Below, in pieces: positions 19,880-31,066 of a stretch of DNA of 64,000 nt (the first letter of the stretch is position 1; every line of letters begins with the position of its first letter). The translations under genes were made by a program, and so were the position numbers. Below the pieces are notes generated by a model. It saw only the letters and a program-made list of their open reading frames with translations. It made no database searches and was not told the origin of the DNA. The DNA is from Adlercreutzia muris (GTDB lineage: Bacteria; Actinomycetota; Coriobacteriia; Coriobacteriales; Eggerthellaceae). The DNA lies in NCBI RefSeq assembly GCF_008831045.1, contig NZ_WAJS01000007.1, positions 30,149 to 94,148 of the forward strand, written 5' to 3'.

Positions 19880-20458
19880 CTAAAAGGGGGTATATACACA
19901 AGCGAGGAACTTCGCGTTCTGGCCCGCGTGGGCGCGCACCTGGTGGGGCACGATGGAGTCGTAGTAGATGGACTCGCCGGGGCCGAGCACGTAGGTCTCG
20001 CTGCCATACTCGATCTCGATGGAGCCCTCCATGCCATAGAGCCACTCCTCCCCCTCATGGGAATCCAGCTTGTGCGTGGCCTCGCCGGTGGGGGTCACCG
20101 TGATGATGAAGGGGTCCATATGGCGGGACGGACGGCCCGCGGCCAAGCTGAAATAGGCCAGGTCGCCGGCGTCCTTGGCAGTCTGGAGCGATTTCACGCG
20201 CTCCACCTCGGCCATGGCCTCGGCGCTGATATAGGCCGGCCCGAAGTCCTCGTCGTCATCCATCAGAGTACCCAGGCGCACCCCGAGGGCGCGGGTCAGC
20301 TTGATGAGGGGCGCGAGCGACGCGGGCACTTCCCCGCCTTCCAGCTGCTCGATGAGCGCCACGTCGCAACCGCAGCGATCGGCCAGATCCTGGGCCGACA
20401 GGTGGTGCGCCTCGCGCAGGGTCGTGATCTTGCGCCCGAGCTTGTTGTCCTCAGCCAT
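19880..20458 (-). CDS. XRE-family regulator with C-terminal cupin sensor domain
   Basis: A 192-aa regulator. Residues about 8-63 form an XRE helix-turn-helix ([29 protein letters not shown]), and residues about 110-190 form a cupin with [20 protein letters not shown] and [18 protein letters not shown]. This architecture is common for regulators sensing small metabolites. It is the first gene of the pair with the acyl-CoA ligase, so it probably controls that operon. AGAAGGAGAGG precedes the ATG, and a TATGAT box lies about 30 bp upstream of it. Confidence 0.9.
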   Translation of the reverse strand: MAEDNKLGRKITTLREAHHLSAQDLADRCGCDVALIEQLEGGEVPASLAPLIKLTRALGVRLGTLMDDDEDFGPAYISAEAMAEVERVKSLQTAKDAGDLAYFSLAAGRPSRHMDPFIITVTPTGEATHKLDSHEGEEWLYGMEGSIEIEYGSETYVLGPGESIYYDSIVPHQVRAHAGQNAKFLACVYTPF

Positions 20459-20510
20459 AGCCTCTCCTTCTCCTAGGGTATCGGCGTATCATACACGAAA
20501 ACACCTGGGA

Positions 20511-20543
20511 AAAGAAGAAGCCGACGGACGGGCCGTCGGCTTC
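20511..20543 (-). terminator. Intrinsic terminator of leuA
   Basis: Minus-strand stem GAAGCCGACGG/CCGTCGGCTTC with a short loop, followed by TTCTTTT; a textbook terminator separating leuA from the regulator-ligase operon. Confidence 0.85.
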
Positions 20544-20589
20544 ACGGAGCCAAGGGGGGGCGCTTTCCGACGCGCGGCCGCGCCGCGCC

Positions 20590-22110
20590 CTAGCGCTTCT
20601 CGGCAAGCAGGCGGTTGAGCGCGTTCAGATAGGCCTTGGCCGAGGACACGATGATGTCCCCGTCGGCACCGCGGCCCACGTACACCTCGCCGCCGGCGGC
20701 CTTCACGCGCACGGTCACCTCGCCGAGCGCGTCGATGCCGCGGGTAACGGCCGTCACCGCGAACTCGGACAGGTCGTTGTTCACCTGCACGATCTGGTCG
20801 ATGGCCTTGTACACCGCATCGATGGGGCCGGTGCCCCAGTCGCACACGGTGCGCTCGTCGCCCTCGGGCCCGCGCAGGGTGACGGTAGCCGTGGGCTTCA
20901 GCGGGAAGCCGCAGCTCACCTGCACGCCCTCCAGGGTGTAGAGCGCCGTCAGCTCGCGGTCGCTCTCGTTGACGAGGGCTTCCAGATCCTCGTCGTAGAC
21001 TTCCTTCTTCTTGTCGGCCACATCCAGAAAGGCGGTATAGATGCGGTCGAGCTCATCGCCCTCGTAGACATAACCCAGCTCCTCCAGGCGGTGCTTCAAG
21101 GCCGCGTGCCCGCTGCGGGCCGTCAGCACGATCTGGCTGGCCCCCACGCCCACCTCGGCCGGGTCGATGATCTCGTAGGTGTCGCGCTTCTTCAGCACGC
21201 CGTCCTGGTGGATGCCCGAGGAGTGCGCGAAGGCGTTGGCGCCCACGATGGCCTTGTTGGCCTGCACGTTCATGCCCGTGATGGAGCTGACCAGACGGCT
21301 CGCCTTGATGAACTCCCGGGTGTTGATATCGGTGTGGGCATCCAGCTCGGCGCCGTGCATGCGCATGGCCATGACCACTTCCTCCATGGCCGTGTTGCCC
21401 GCGCGCTCGCCCAGGCCGTTGATGGTGCACTCGATCTGCGTGGCGCCGTTGCGCACGCCCGCGAGCGACAGCGCCGTAGCCATGCCCAGGTCGTTGTGGC
21501 AGTGCACCGACACCGTGACGTTCTCGATGCCCTTCACATGGTCCATGAGGTACTTGATGCGGGCGCCGAAGTCCTCGGGCAGCGAGTAACCCGTGGTGTC
21601 GGGGATGTTCACCACCGTGGCGCCGGCGGCGACGACCGCCTCGATGACCCGCGCCAGGAAGGCGAAGTCGGAACGACCCGCGTCCTCGGCGTAGAACTGC
21701 ACGTCCTCGACGAACTTCTTCGCGTAGCTCACGCACTTCACGGCGCGCTCGACGCACTCGTCCTCGGTGATGCGCAGCTTGTCGCGCATGTGCGAGGGCG
21801 ACACGCCGATGCCGGTGTGGATGCGGGGGCGCTTGGCGTAGCGCAGCGCGTCGGCGGCCGAGTCGATGTCCTTCTCCACCGCGCGGGTGAGGGCGCACAC
21901 CGTGGCGGCGTCACCTGCCAGCTCGGCGATGCGGCGCACGCTCTCGAAGTCGCCCGGGCTGGAAATGGGGAAGCCGGCCTCGATGACGTCGACGTTCAGG
22001 CGAAGGAGCTCACGCGCGATGACCAGTTTCTCCTCGGTGTTCATGGAAGCGCCGGGCGACTGCTCGCCGTCGCGCAACGTGGTGTCGAAGATGTCGATCT
22101 TGCGTGTCAT
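20590..22110 (-). CDS. leuA: 2-isopropylmalate synthase
   Basis: First committed enzyme of leucine synthesis: condenses 2-oxoisovalerate with acetyl-CoA. The 506-aa protein has [16 protein letters not shown] at the N-terminus, the metal-binding HCHNDLG motif, GLGERAGN, and a C-terminal LeuA regulatory domain (from about residue 390) that normally binds leucine for feedback inhibition. The ATG following AAGGAAC is chosen; 16 further upstream codons are open but not family-like. Citramalate synthase is the main alternative, but the DDAL-type regulatory end and length fit LeuA better. No leuB, leuC or leuD lies alongside; serine-synthesis genes lie upstream. Confidence 0.9.
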   Translation of the reverse strand: MTRKIDIFDTTLRDGEQSPGASMNTEEKLVIARELLRLNVDVIEAGFPISSPGDFESVRRIAELAGDAATVCALTRAVEKDIDSAADALRYAKRPRIHTGIGVSPSHMRDKLRITEDECVERAVKCVSYAKKFVEDVQFYAEDAGRSDFAFLARVIEAVVAAGATVVNIPDTTGYSLPEDFGARIKYLMDHVKGIENVTVSVHCHNDLGMATALSLAGVRNGATQIECTINGLGERAGNTAMEEVVMAMRMHGAELDAHTDINTREFIKASRLVSSITGMNVQANKAIVGANAFAHSSGIHQDGVLKKRDTYEIIDPAEVGVGASQIVLTARSGHAALKHRLEELGYVYEGDELDRIYTAFLDVADKKKEVYDEDLEALVNESDRELTALYTLEGVQVSCGFPLKPTATVTLRGPEGDERTVCDWGTGPIDAVYKAIDQIVQVNNDLSEFAVTAVTRGIDALGEVTVRVKAAGGEVYVGRGADGDIIVSSAKAYLNALNRLLAEKR

Positions 22111-22180
22111 GCCGTTCCTTCTTTCCTTCCGTGGCCCCGCGTCGCGCGGCGCGGGCAAAACTGACCGAGAGCATCATAGC

Positions 22181-22214
22181 AAAACGAGCGGCGCCACCTC
22201 GCGATGGCACCGCC
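22181..22214 (-). terminator. Hairpin terminator between serA and leuA
   Basis: Minus-strand stem GCGGTGCCA/TGGCGCCGC (one G-T pair) followed by TCGTTTT. Immediately downstream a TATGAT (22173-22178) could be the -10 of the leuA promoter. Confidence 0.55.
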
Positions 22215-22368
22215 AAAAGCAGTTAAAAGTTCCGATGGCCTATCATCGGCGCGCCCGATGGCGCCCGCCCCACCGCAGCGCCGCCGCGCGAAAAACGGGA
22301 TGGCACCGAGCCGGAAGCGCGACGGGCGGGGCGGCTCTTCGGGCCAAGAACCAGCGCACAGGATGCCC

Positions 22369-23946
22369 CTACAGGATTATCTTCCAGAGATTGCGCAGGT
22401 CGATGGCCTCCCGCAGGCGATCGAGCACGGCCCCGTCCACATCCCCCTCCACATTCATGTACACGAGCGCACAGGAGTCCTCGGGCTTCGTGCCGATCTG
22501 CATGGTGGTGATGTTGGCGCCGGCCTCGCCCAGAATGGTGCCGATGGTGCCGATACGACCCGGGGCATCCACATACTCGAACACAAGGGAGCAGCGGGCC
22601 GGGGCGATATCGATCTTGTAGTCGAGCAGCGAGATGATGCGCGGGGTGTGCTCGGTGCCAAACAGCGTGGCCCCTACCTCGATGCCGTCGGCGGTCAGGC
22701 GCACCGAGCTGGCGTACTCCTGGGCATCGCGCACCGCCGACGTGGTCAGGGCGATGCCGTGGCGGGCGGCCACGGCATCGGCGTTGGCCGCGGTGAACGA
22801 GCCGATGCGGCGGTAGGACAGCCCCCCGTCCAGCACGGCGGCCACGAGCGGGGCCGGGTCGGCGTCGCAGATGGCGCCGGCCAGCTCCACCTTCAGGGAC
22901 TTCGGCGTGCGGCCGAGGATCTGGCTGACCATGGTGCCCATCATGCGGCAGGCGGGCACGTAGGGCCCCACGGCGTCGAGCACCTCCGGCGGCAGCGGCG
23001 AGAGGTTCACCGCCGTGGCCACCATGCCGCCGGCCAGGCCGGCCACCACGGCCTCGGCGATCTGGGTGCTCGCCCGGCGCTGGGCCTCGTGGGTCATAGG
23101 CGATAGGTGCGGCGTCAGGATGGCGTTGGGAAACTCGTGCAGCGGCGAGGCCGTACAGGGCTCCTCCTCGAAGGAGTCCAGGGCCACAGCGGCCACCTTC
23201 CCCGCCGCCACGAAGTCGGCCAGGGCCGCCACGTCGAAGATGCCCCCGCGGGCGGCGTTCACGAGCACCACGCCGTCCTTCATGGCGGCGAACTCGTCGG
23301 CGCCGAACATGCCGCGGGTGCCCACGGTGCGGGGCAGGTGCACGGTGATGAAGTCGGCCTGGGCCAGCACCGGGGCCAGATCGTCGTAGAGGGTGACGCC
23401 CAGATGCAGCGCCCGCTCCGGCGAGCAGTAGGGGTCGTGCCCGATGAGGTTCATGCCGAAGGCCGCGGCCCGCTCGGCCACGAGCCCTCCCACGCGCCCC
23501 AGGCCGAAGATGGCGAGCGTCTTGCCGTACAGCTCGCTGCCCATGAAGTCGGCCCGGCGCCACTGGCCGGCGTGCATGGAGGCGCTCGCCTCGGGGATGC
23601 GCCGCGCGGCGGACAGGAGCAGGGCCATGGTGTGCTCGGCGGCCGAGATGACGTTGGAGTTCGGGGCGTTGCACACGATGATGCCGCGCTCCGAGGCAGC
23701 GTCGATGTCGATGTTGTCCACGGTCACGCCGGCCCGGCCGATGATCTTCAGGTTCTCGGCCGCGGCCAAAAGCGCGGCGTCCACCACGGTGTTCGGGTGC
23801 ACGATGAGCCCGTCGTAGGGGGCAATGGCCCCGGCCAGCTCATCGGCCGTGGGGTCGATGAGGAAGTCCACCGTGCAGCCGTGCTCGCGCAAAAGGTCGA
23901 TGCCCTCCTGCACCAAGTCTTCCGTGACCAGGATCTTCTTCGTCAT
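22369..23946 (-). CDS. serA: D-3-phosphoglycerate dehydrogenase
   Basis: Oxidises 3-phosphoglycerate to 3-phosphohydroxypyruvate, the first step of serine synthesis. At 525 aa it is the long type: substrate domain, Rossmann NAD domain with GLGRVGGLVAERA (near residue 150), catalytic region AARGGIFDV and LTPHLSPMTHEAQ, an intervening ASB domain, and a C-terminal ACT domain (from about residue 450, SLVFEYVDAPGRIGTIGTIL) expected to sense serine. Lies 134 bp downstream of serC on the same strand, so the two steps of the pathway are probably co-transcribed. Confidence 0.96.
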   Translation of the reverse strand: MTKKILVTEDLVQEGIDLLREHGCTVDFLIDPTADELAGAIAPYDGLIVHPNTVVDAALLAAAENLKIIGRAGVTVDNIDIDAASERGIIVCNAPNSNVISAAEHTMALLLSAARRIPEASASMHAGQWRRADFMGSELYGKTLAIFGLGRVGGLVAERAAAFGMNLIGHDPYCSPERALHLGVTLYDDLAPVLAQADFITVHLPRTVGTRGMFGADEFAAMKDGVVLVNAARGGIFDVAALADFVAAGKVAAVALDSFEEEPCTASPLHEFPNAILTPHLSPMTHEAQRRASTQIAEAVVAGLAGGMVATAVNLSPLPPEVLDAVGPYVPACRMMGTMVSQILGRTPKSLKVELAGAICDADPAPLVAAVLDGGLSYRRIGSFTAANADAVAARHGIALTTSAVRDAQEYASSVRLTADGIEVGATLFGTEHTPRIISLLDYKIDIAPARCSLVFEYVDAPGRIGTIGTILGEAGANITTMQIGTKPEDSCALVYMNVEGDVDGAVLDRLREAIDLRNLWKIIL

Positions 23947-24080
23947 GGCTTCCCTTTCAATTCGGAGTGCCTTGAGGGGGCCCGGCCCGTCACGCGATCC
24001 GCCCGGGAGCAGACGGCAGCGTCCCCTTCCGCTCCTACCGGACCGCGCGATGCGATGCCGAGGGCCCCGTGCCCTGCTTG

Positions 24081-25163
<1,083 letters not shown>

Positions 25164-25350
25164 GTTCTCGTTCTCCTTCGTCGTAGGCCCGCATCGCCGC
25201 GCGGGCGCATGACCCGGGCTACCTGTTGCTTGCCCGGCCATTGTACCCCCAACGGTGAGCGGAAAGCCCCACGTAAGGGCCGAGCGGCACCTTCACCATG
25301 CGCCAACCGCTGGCCCGTGCCGCTCCCTTCAGCAGTGGCGAGCACATTTA

Positions 25351-25525
25351 GATTTTATGGACAAAAAGTCGTCGAGTGAGCTCGCCATTCCCCCCGGAGA
25401 AGGAAAAAGCGACGGTTACGCTTTGTTTAAGGCCGAAAAACCCGTCTTTTCACCCGCAAAACGACCTTTAGAATGCAGGTTGACCGCCTTGGCAGCTCAC
25501 TCGACGGCTTTTTGTCCACAAAACC
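25351..25525. repeat. 175-bp palindromic element with long terminal inverted repeats
   Basis: The arms 25351-25386 and 25491-25525 are inverted copies matching at about 31 of 35 positions; the shared core is GTCGAGTGAGCT preceded by GGACAAAAAG. About 104 bp separates them. The element is clearly AT-richer than its surroundings and lies in the 419-bp gap between serC and the glutaredoxin gene. It contains no gene I would call. Size and structure fit a non-autonomous mobile element (MITE-like) or a dispersed intergenic palindrome; no target-site duplication is obvious. Confidence 0.65.
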
Positions 25526-25582
25526 CGAAAGTGCTCTCCTCTTTGGGCGGAAACCGAGATCGCCAAACGAAAGGAGTCCGCC

Positions 25583-25837
25583 ATGTATCTCGACAACATG
25601 GTTCTGTACTACAAGCCCACCTGCCCCTTCTGCCAGAAGGTGCTCGCCTTCATAGAAGAGGAGGATATCGCCCTGCCCATGCGCAACACCCTGGAGCCGG
25701 GCGTGAAGGACGATCTTATGCGCATCGCCGGCAAGGGCCAGGTGCCCTGCCTGATCGTGGACGGCGAGCCGATGTTCGAGTCCGACGACATCATCCGCTT
25801 CCTCGGCGACGTCATCGTGGAGCGCGAGGAGGGCTAG
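25583..25837 (+). CDS. Glutaredoxin-family thiol-disulfide oxidoreductase
   Basis: An 84-aa single-domain glutaredoxin. YKPTCPFCQKVLAF carries the dithiol CPFC active site (residues 14-17), GQVPCLIVDG has the cis-Pro loop and an extra Cys, and FESDDIIRFL is the conserved helix. Cytoplasmic disulfide reduction or deglutathionylation-type chemistry is expected; the physiological thiol in this group of bacteria is unclear. AAAGGAG precedes the ATG. Confidence 0.9.
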   Translation: MYLDNMVLYYKPTCPFCQKVLAFIEEEDIALPMRNTLEPGVKDDLMRIAGKGQVPCLIVDGEPMFESDDIIRFLGDVIVEREEG

Positions 25838-25861
25838 CCCAGCCCAACCTGGGACGATGCT

Positions 25862-25898
25862 AGCGCCGGTGTCGCCCGCCACGGGCGGCACCGGCGCT
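25862..25898 (+). terminator. Long-stem terminator after the glutaredoxin gene
   Basis: Outer stem AGCGCCGGTG/CACCGGCGCT and inner stem CGCCC/GGGCG around GCCAC, followed by TCGCGTTT, starting 24 bp after the stop codon. Confidence 0.75.
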
Positions 25899-26000
25899 TC
25901 GCGTTTGAAGAAGATGTCATTCTCGGCCCCGCGGCCCCGGGTTAGGGATACACTGTTCCCGCGCACAAAAAGCGCGTTCCACGGAGACAAGGAGTCATCT

Positions 26001-26777
26001 ATGACCAAGTTCAGCAACGTCATCGTCCGCAAGCCGGGCCGTTCCCTCTGCGACGGCATCACGAGCGCCCCGGAGCTGGGCCAGCCCATCTACGAGCGCG
26101 CTGTGGAAGAGCACGACGACTACATCGCCGCCCTCAAGCAGTGCGGCGTGGAAGTGACCGAGCTGCCGGCCCTGGAGGCCTACCCGGACTCCTGCTTCGT
26201 GGAGGACCCGGCGGTCATCACCCGCTGCGGCGCCATCATCACCAACCCGGGCGCTGACTCCCGCAACGGCGAGAAGGACGAGATCGAGCCGACCATCCGC
26301 CAGTTCTTCGACGACGAGCACGTGGCTCACATCGTGGCCCCGGGCACCCTCGACGGCGGCGATGTCATGATGGTGGGCGACCACTTCTTCGTGGGCCGCT
26401 CGGCCCGCACCAACGAGGAGGGCATCCGCCAGTTCATCGAGATCCTGGAAGGCTGGGGGCTGTCCGGCTCCGAGGTGCCGCTGGAGGAGGTGCTGCACCT
26501 GAAGACCGGCGTGAACTACCTGGAGGACGGCAACATGCTCGTGTCCGGCGAGTTCATCGACAAGCCCGACTTTGCCGAGTACAACAAGGTGATCGTGCCC
26601 GAGGAGGAGGCCTACGGCGCCAACTGTATCTGGGTGAACGGCACCGTCATCGTGCCCGAGGGCTATCCCACCGTGCTGAAAGCGGTGCAGGACCTCGGCT
26701 ACAAGACGCTTGTGGTGGACACCTCCGAGTACCGCAAGGTCGACGGCGGCCTGTCCTGCCTCTCCCTGCGCTTCTAG
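26001..26777 (+). CDS. Dimethylarginine dimethylaminohydrolase (DDAH) family guanidino hydrolase
   Basis: A 258-aa pentein-fold hydrolase. Features: PDSCFVEDPAVI, LDGGDVM, the histidine-containing EVLHLKTGVNYLEDGN, and the C-terminal catalytic cysteine in GGLSCLSLRF (Cys253). This is the DDAH layout, shorter than arginine deiminase. Known members release citrulline from methylated arginines; arginine itself or another guanidine is possible. AAGGAG precedes the ATG. It stands alone between two terminators, with no arginine-pathway genes beside it, so its role is not set by context. Confidence 0.87.
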   Translation: MTKFSNVIVRKPGRSLCDGITSAPELGQPIYERAVEEHDDYIAALKQCGVEVTELPALEAYPDSCFVEDPAVITRCGAIITNPGADSRNGEKDEIEPTIRQFFDDEHVAHIVAPGTLDGGDVMMVGDHFFVGRSARTNEEGIRQFIEILEGWGLSGSEVPLEEVLHLKTGVNYLEDGNMLVSGEFIDKPDFAEYNKVIVPEEEAYGANCIWVNGTVIVPEGYPTVLKAVQDLGYKTLVVDTSEYRKVDGGLSCLSLRF

Positions 26778-26799
26778 AAGCAGAAGAGCTCGAGCACAC

Positions 26800-26830
26800 G
26801 AGGGAGCCCCGCGGGGCTCCCTCTTTTATT
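26800..26830 (+). terminator. Intrinsic terminator of the DDAH gene
   Basis: Stem GAGGGAGCCC/GGGCTCCCTC with loop CGCG, followed by TTTTATT. Confidence 0.9.
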
Positions 26831-26899
26831 GCATCGACGATGCCCTCTCAGAAGAGGCAGCCGTTCCGGGCGATAGAGCATTGAGGCGCCGAGAAGGTT

Positions 26900-27205
26900 T
26901 TACTCCACCGTGCCGTAGACCTGGCCCCAGGCGTGACCGGCAATGGCGCTGTTCAGCTGGGTGCACAGGCGGGCGCGAGTGTAGTCGCCGGGCGGCAGCA
27001 GGGTGACGATGCGGTACAACTCCTCGGGCAGATCAGCCGCCTCGGCGGCCACCACCACATCGAGCCGGCGCACCGTGGCGCCGATGGCCTCGGCGATGGT
27101 CGGGTCCATATCGCCGTACTGCGCAAACAGCGCGTCCACAATGTCCTGGAGCGCGCCGTAGTATTCGCTGCGCTCGCGGTTGGTTCCGGTATGCTCACGG
27201 GCCAC
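26900..27205 (-). CDS. Hypothetical protein
   Basis: About 101 residues, not recognised. It is predicted soluble and mostly helical, with a central LAAEAADLPEELYRIVTLLPPGDYTRARLCTQLNSA-like segment read only in part here. The GTG at 27205 is chosen because AAGGAGG sits 5 bases ahead; an in-frame GTG at 27241 has no ribosome site. It follows addA by about 45 bp on the same strand, so it may be the last gene of that operon. Confidence 0.6.
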   Translation of the reverse strand: MAREHTGTNRERSEYYGALQDIVDALFAQYGDMDPTIAEAIGATVRRLDVVVAAEAADLPEELYRIVTLLPPGDYTRARLCTQLNSAIAGHAWGQVYGTVE

Positions 27206-27250
27206 GGGGGCCTCCTTGTCTGTCGCGGGGCTTGCGCCCACGGGGTTGCG

Positions 27251-30200
27251 CTAGGTTGCCACCTCTTTCTGCTTGCCGATTATAAGGGCTTCCAAGGCGG
27301 GCAGGTCGGCCGTTTCGAAACGATAGGGCACGATCTGCGGATCGCGGGGGTTTTCGGCCGAGGGGCGCTCGATGCGCAGGAAGTGGGCCTCCACCGAGGT
27401 GTAGCCCGCGCGCATGAGCGCGTAGGCGTAGCAGCTGGCCTGCAGGCGATGCTTGGCATCGAGCTCCGCGGCGGTCTCGTCGTCGCGGCCGCCGGTCTTA
27501 TAGTCGATGAGGAAGGCCGCGCCGTCGCCGTTGTCGGCCAGGCCGTCTATCTCGCCTTCCAAGAAGAAGCTCTCCCCCGCTCCGGCAACCGAAGCATCCG
27601 AGGGAACAGCGGGAACCTGCACGATGAAGGGCACCTCAGCGGCGCGGTTTTCGTAGGCGGCGAAGCGGGCGGCCTCGTCGCTGGCGAGCCAGCGCGCGAG
27701 GGCCGTGCGCAGGCGCTTCTGCTGGTCGGCAGACAGGCCCTCCTTCTGGATCTGAGCCGCTATGGCCGCCTCTCCCGGCGTAAAGAGCGCCCCCTGCTCG
27801 CTGCGCTCGATGGCCTGCTGGGCGAGCCGATGGAAGGCGGTGCCCAGGGCCGTAGCGCTCTCGGGGGTGGCATCTGCGGCGGCTGCAGCGCCGTCTGCGC
27901 CTTCGGCGTCGGGCGCCCCCGCACCCTCGGGCGACCGCACGTCGGCGTCAGACGATTCGGAGGCGGCGTCCCCCTCCTGCTCCGCGAGAGCCCCGGCCGC
28001 GATCTCCGCAACGGGCACCGCACGGCCCGCCTCGTCCTCGGCCGCCGGCTCGTCGCTGTGGGCATGGGTGCCCGAAAGCGACGTGTAGGAGTACAGCTGC
28101 GCCCGGGCGAAGTTGAAGGGAAGCAACACCGGCACCGGCAGCTCCTCGCGCATGGCAACGACGAAGGCATCGCCGAGGTTCTCGCCGCCCCCGCCTTCGC
28201 CGCCGACGCCGGCACGGGCGGCCCCTTCCCCGTCGCAAGCGCAGGGGACGCCAAGGTCGCCCGCGTCCGCCGGCGCTTCCGCATCTTCCGCATCCTCCTC
28301 GGCGCCAAGCTGGCGGAAAACCACCCGGGCCGGGGCGCTTCCGCCGTAGTCGAGTTCGCTTACCGCGCGCATCCCCTCGCAGCTCCAGGGCAGCGCGCCG
28401 TGAATATCCTCGAAGATGCCCGTGTCCCCGTAGCCCTTGGCCGGATCGCGCTTGAACACCATGGATACGAACAGCGAGCGGCTCGCACGGGTGAGCGCCA
28501 CGTACAGCAGGCGCCGCGCCTCGGCCAGGGCCTGAGCGCGCGCATAGGCCGCTAAGGCCCCGTAGCGGCGGCCGCAGGAAAGCCCCCTCAAGCGATCGGG
28601 GGCCGATGCCGCGTCCTCGAAGAGCGCGAGCAGCTCGTCATCGTCGCCGAGCCCGAGCTTCTTCGCCTGGCGGTCGTACTTCGCTGCCGCGTCGGCCCAC
28701 GGGCCCTCGGGAGCACGGCTCGCCGCCGCGAAGCTGAGCGAGCCCACGTTCTCCACCACAAGGGGCCCGGCGCTCTCCCGGCCGTCCTTCAGGTCAGCCA
28801 CGGCCACATGGGGAAACTCCAGGCCCTTGGAGGCGTGCACGGTCATGATGCGCACGAAATCGCCCTCGGCGGCAGCCAGCGCACCCGGTGCCTCCTTGGC
28901 GCAGGCCAGGTGCGCGTCGAAGGCGGCGGCCAGGGAGGCGATGCCCTGGCTGGCCGCTTCCATATCGGCCACGAGCCGCAGGGCCTTGGCGAAGTTCGCG
29001 CCCTGGGCCAGGCCGTCCACCCCTGCGTCCTGCAGACGGTCGAGCAGCCCCGAGCCCACGAGAAGCCCGCGCAGGGCGCCGGTCGCATCACCAGTGCGGG
29101 CGCGGCGGGCGAAGGCGAGAAGCTGGCGCCGGGCCAAGGCGAGGGCCGCCAGATCGTTCTCCGAGAGCCCGAGCGCGCGGGCCTCTTCTTCCCCCCGGGA
29201 AGAGAGGAAGCCCGCCGACAGCCGCCGCCGGTGCACAGAGCCGTCGTCGTCTGTCGAGGATGCCAGCGCCAAGAGCACATCATCCGATATGGCGAACAGC
29301 GGCGAGGCGAGCACCTGGTAGAGCGCCTCGTCATCGGAAGCGTTCACGGCCCAGCGCAGCAGCGCCGAGACGAGCGCCGGCTCGGGCAGGCGCGAGAACA
29401 CCGAGCCGCCGGCGATCATGGAGGGAATGCCGCGCGCCCGCAGGGCCGCGGCGTAGCGGTGGGCGTGGGTCATCTTCCCCAGTAGGATGACCATCTGCCC
29501 CGGCCGAGCGCCTGCGGCCGCAAGCTCGGCGAAGTGCTCGGCCACCGCCTCGGCACCGGCGTCGCGCGCCCGGGAGGCGTCGAAGCCCCGCGCCGGGTAG
29601 TGCACCGCCGACAGGCAGACGCGCGGGCGGGCACCGCCGTCGAAGAGCGCGTCGGGCTCCTTATTGACCGCGCCCTTCGCCTCCAGGCGCAGGAAGTCGT
29701 CGCCGAACACCGTCGGCTGGGAGAAGATGCGCTCCACAAGGGTCAGCACGTCGCCGTGGCTGCGGAAGTTCCAATCGAGCTGCACGAGGGCCTCTTGCCC
29801 GGCCCGCGCCCTCAAATCCGACTGGTACTCGGTGAACACGTTCACGTCGGCGCCGCGGAACCGGTAGATGGACTGCTGGGCATCGCCTACCGTGCACACG
29901 TTCGCGAAGCCGGGCCGCGCGATGCGGCCGATAATGTCCACCTGCAAACGGTCGGTGTCCTGGAACTCGTCCACCATGATGATCTTGAAGCGCGCCCGCA
30001 GGCTCTCGGCGATGGAGGGGTGCTCAGAAAGCGCCGCGGCGCAGCGCGTGAGCAAGTCGCCGTTGTCGAGGCGCGAGGGCCCCTTGACGCGGGCGAACTC
30101 CTCCTCGATCTCGCGGGCGAGCATGGTCACCGCGGCCTGCCAGCGCACCGAGAGGGCCGCGCGCACCTCGCGCTCCAGCTCCACCATGGTTTCCTGCCAC

Positions 30201-31066
30201 GCCTCGAAGGCCGGCGCGTCGGCCTTGCCTACCGCGGCCCCCGTGGTGAGGGGAAAGCCGTAGAAGACGGCACCAAACCCGTCGGCGTCGAAGCCCGCAT
30301 CGGCGAAACCGGCGGCGGGCGCATCCGCGAGCCACGCCTCGGCGGCTTCCACGGCCGCTTCCAGACGCTCGAGGAAGGTCACCTTGGTCTTCGATGGCTT
30401 CGACCACGCCTCGGCGGCCGCGCGCATCTCGGCGGCGGCCTCGCAGGCGCAGCGCACCACGAGCGAGGGCGAGACGGGCGCAGGCGCATCGACGAGCCCG
30501 GCGAAGCCGCGGGGCATGGCGTGCACGCGCTCGGCGATGGCCAGGGCGAAGTCCACCGCCCCCCGGTCGTTGAACGAGGAGCCCGAAAGCTTCTCGCGGG
30601 ACAGGAGCTCGTGCACCGGCCCGGCGGCCGCCTCCCGCGCCCGGGCCACCACGTGCTCGGCGGCCTCGGCCAGAAGCTCGTCGGCCTCCACCTCGCCGAT
30701 CACCTGGAAGGCCGGATCGAGCCCCACCTCCAGCGCGTGCTCGCGCAGGATGCGGGCGGCCATGCCGTGGATGGTGGACACCCAGGCGTCGTCCACCTTC
30801 AGCGCCTCGGCTTCAAGCCCCTCGGACAGAAGGAGCCCCTTGATGCGCCCCTTCAGCTCGGCGGCGGCCTTGGTGGTGAAGGTGATGGCCAGAAGCTCGT
30901 CCACCGACGTGAGGCCGGCCCCTCCCGCCTCGGAAGAAAGGGCGAAGGCCACCCTTTGAGTGAGAGTGAAGGTCTTGCCGGAGCCGGCGCCGGCCGACAC
31001 CATGAGCGGCGCGTCAAGTGTCGTCACCACCGTGCGCTGGCCTTCGGTGCAGCGGTCGAGATTCAC
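27251..31066 (-). CDS. addA: AddA-type UvrD-family helicase/nuclease subunit
   Basis: Large (1271 aa) recombination helicase-nuclease that processes double-strand ends for RecA loading, in complex with an AddB-type partner. Visible: Walker A VSAGAGSGKTFTLTQRVAF near residue 23, VDEFQDTD (motif II), DWNFRS, VHASKGLEFPHV, LLYVALTRA, and a C-terminal RecB-type nuclease with LEGEIDGL and LIDYKTG (near 1190-1215). The start is GTG, overlapping the addB stop in GTGA, with AAGGAGG upstream, so translation is coupled. The region around residues 950-1080 is low-complexity and Ala/Glu/Asp rich. RecB is the alternative name, but the partner is AddB-like. Confidence 0.9.
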   Translation of the reverse strand: MNLDRCTEGQRTVVTTLDAPLMVSAGAGSGKTFTLTQRVAFALSSEAGGAGLTSVDELLAITFTTKAAAELKGRIKGLLLSEGLEAEALKVDDAWVSTIHGMAARILREHALEVGLDPAFQVIGEVEADELLAEAAEHVVARAREAAAGPVHELLSREKLSGSSFNDRGAVDFALAIAERVHAMPRGFAGLVDAPAPVSPSLVVRCACEAAAEMRAAAEAWSKPSKTKVTFLERLEAAVEAAEAWLADAPAAGFADAGFDADGFGAVFYGFPLTTGAAVGKADAPAFEAWQETMVELEREVRAALSVRWQAAVTMLAREIEEEFARVKGPSRLDNGDLLTRCAAALSEHPSIAESLRARFKIIMVDEFQDTDRLQVDIIGRIARPGFANVCTVGDAQQSIYRFRGADVNVFTEYQSDLRARAGQEALVQLDWNFRSHGDVLTLVERIFSQPTVFGDDFLRLEAKGAVNKEPDALFDGGARPRVCLSAVHYPARGFDASRARDAGAEAVAEHFAELAAAGARPGQMVILLGKMTHAHRYAAALRARGIPSMIAGGSVFSRLPEPALVSALLRWAVNASDDEALYQVLASPLFAISDDVLLALASSTDDDGSVHRRRLSAGFLSSRGEEEARALGLSENDLAALALARRQLLAFARRARTGDATGALRGLLVGSGLLDRLQDAGVDGLAQGANFAKALRLVADMEAASQGIASLAAAFDAHLACAKEAPGALAAAEGDFVRIMTVHASKGLEFPHVAVADLKDGRESAGPLVVENVGSLSFAAASRAPEGPWADAAAKYDRQAKKLGLGDDDELLALFEDAASAPDRLRGLSCGRRYGALAAYARAQALAEARRLLYVALTRASRSLFVSMVFKRDPAKGYGDTGIFEDIHGALPWSCEGMRAVSELDYGGSAPARVVFRQLGAEEDAEDAEAPADAGDLGVPCACDGEGAARAGVGGEGGGGENLGDAFVVAMREELPVPVLLPFNFARAQLYSYTSLSGTHAHSDEPAAEDEAGRAVPVAEIAAGALAEQEGDAASESSDADVRSPEGAGAPDAEGADGAAAAADATPESATALGTAFHRLAQQAIERSEQGALFTPGEAAIAAQIQKEGLSADQQKRLRTALARWLASDEAARFAAYENRAAEVPFIVQVPAVPSDASVAGAGESFFLEGEIDGLADNGDGAAFLIDYKTGGRDDETAAELDAKHRLQASCYAYALMRAGYTSVEAHFLRIERPSAENPRDPQIVPYRFETADLPALEALIIGKQKEVAT

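Noticed and set aside
22181..22214. T-box antiterminator upstream of leuA (GGTGGCGCC)
   Set aside because: Lacks the conserved T-box sequence and the long specifier-loop leader; it reads better as the terminator of serA.
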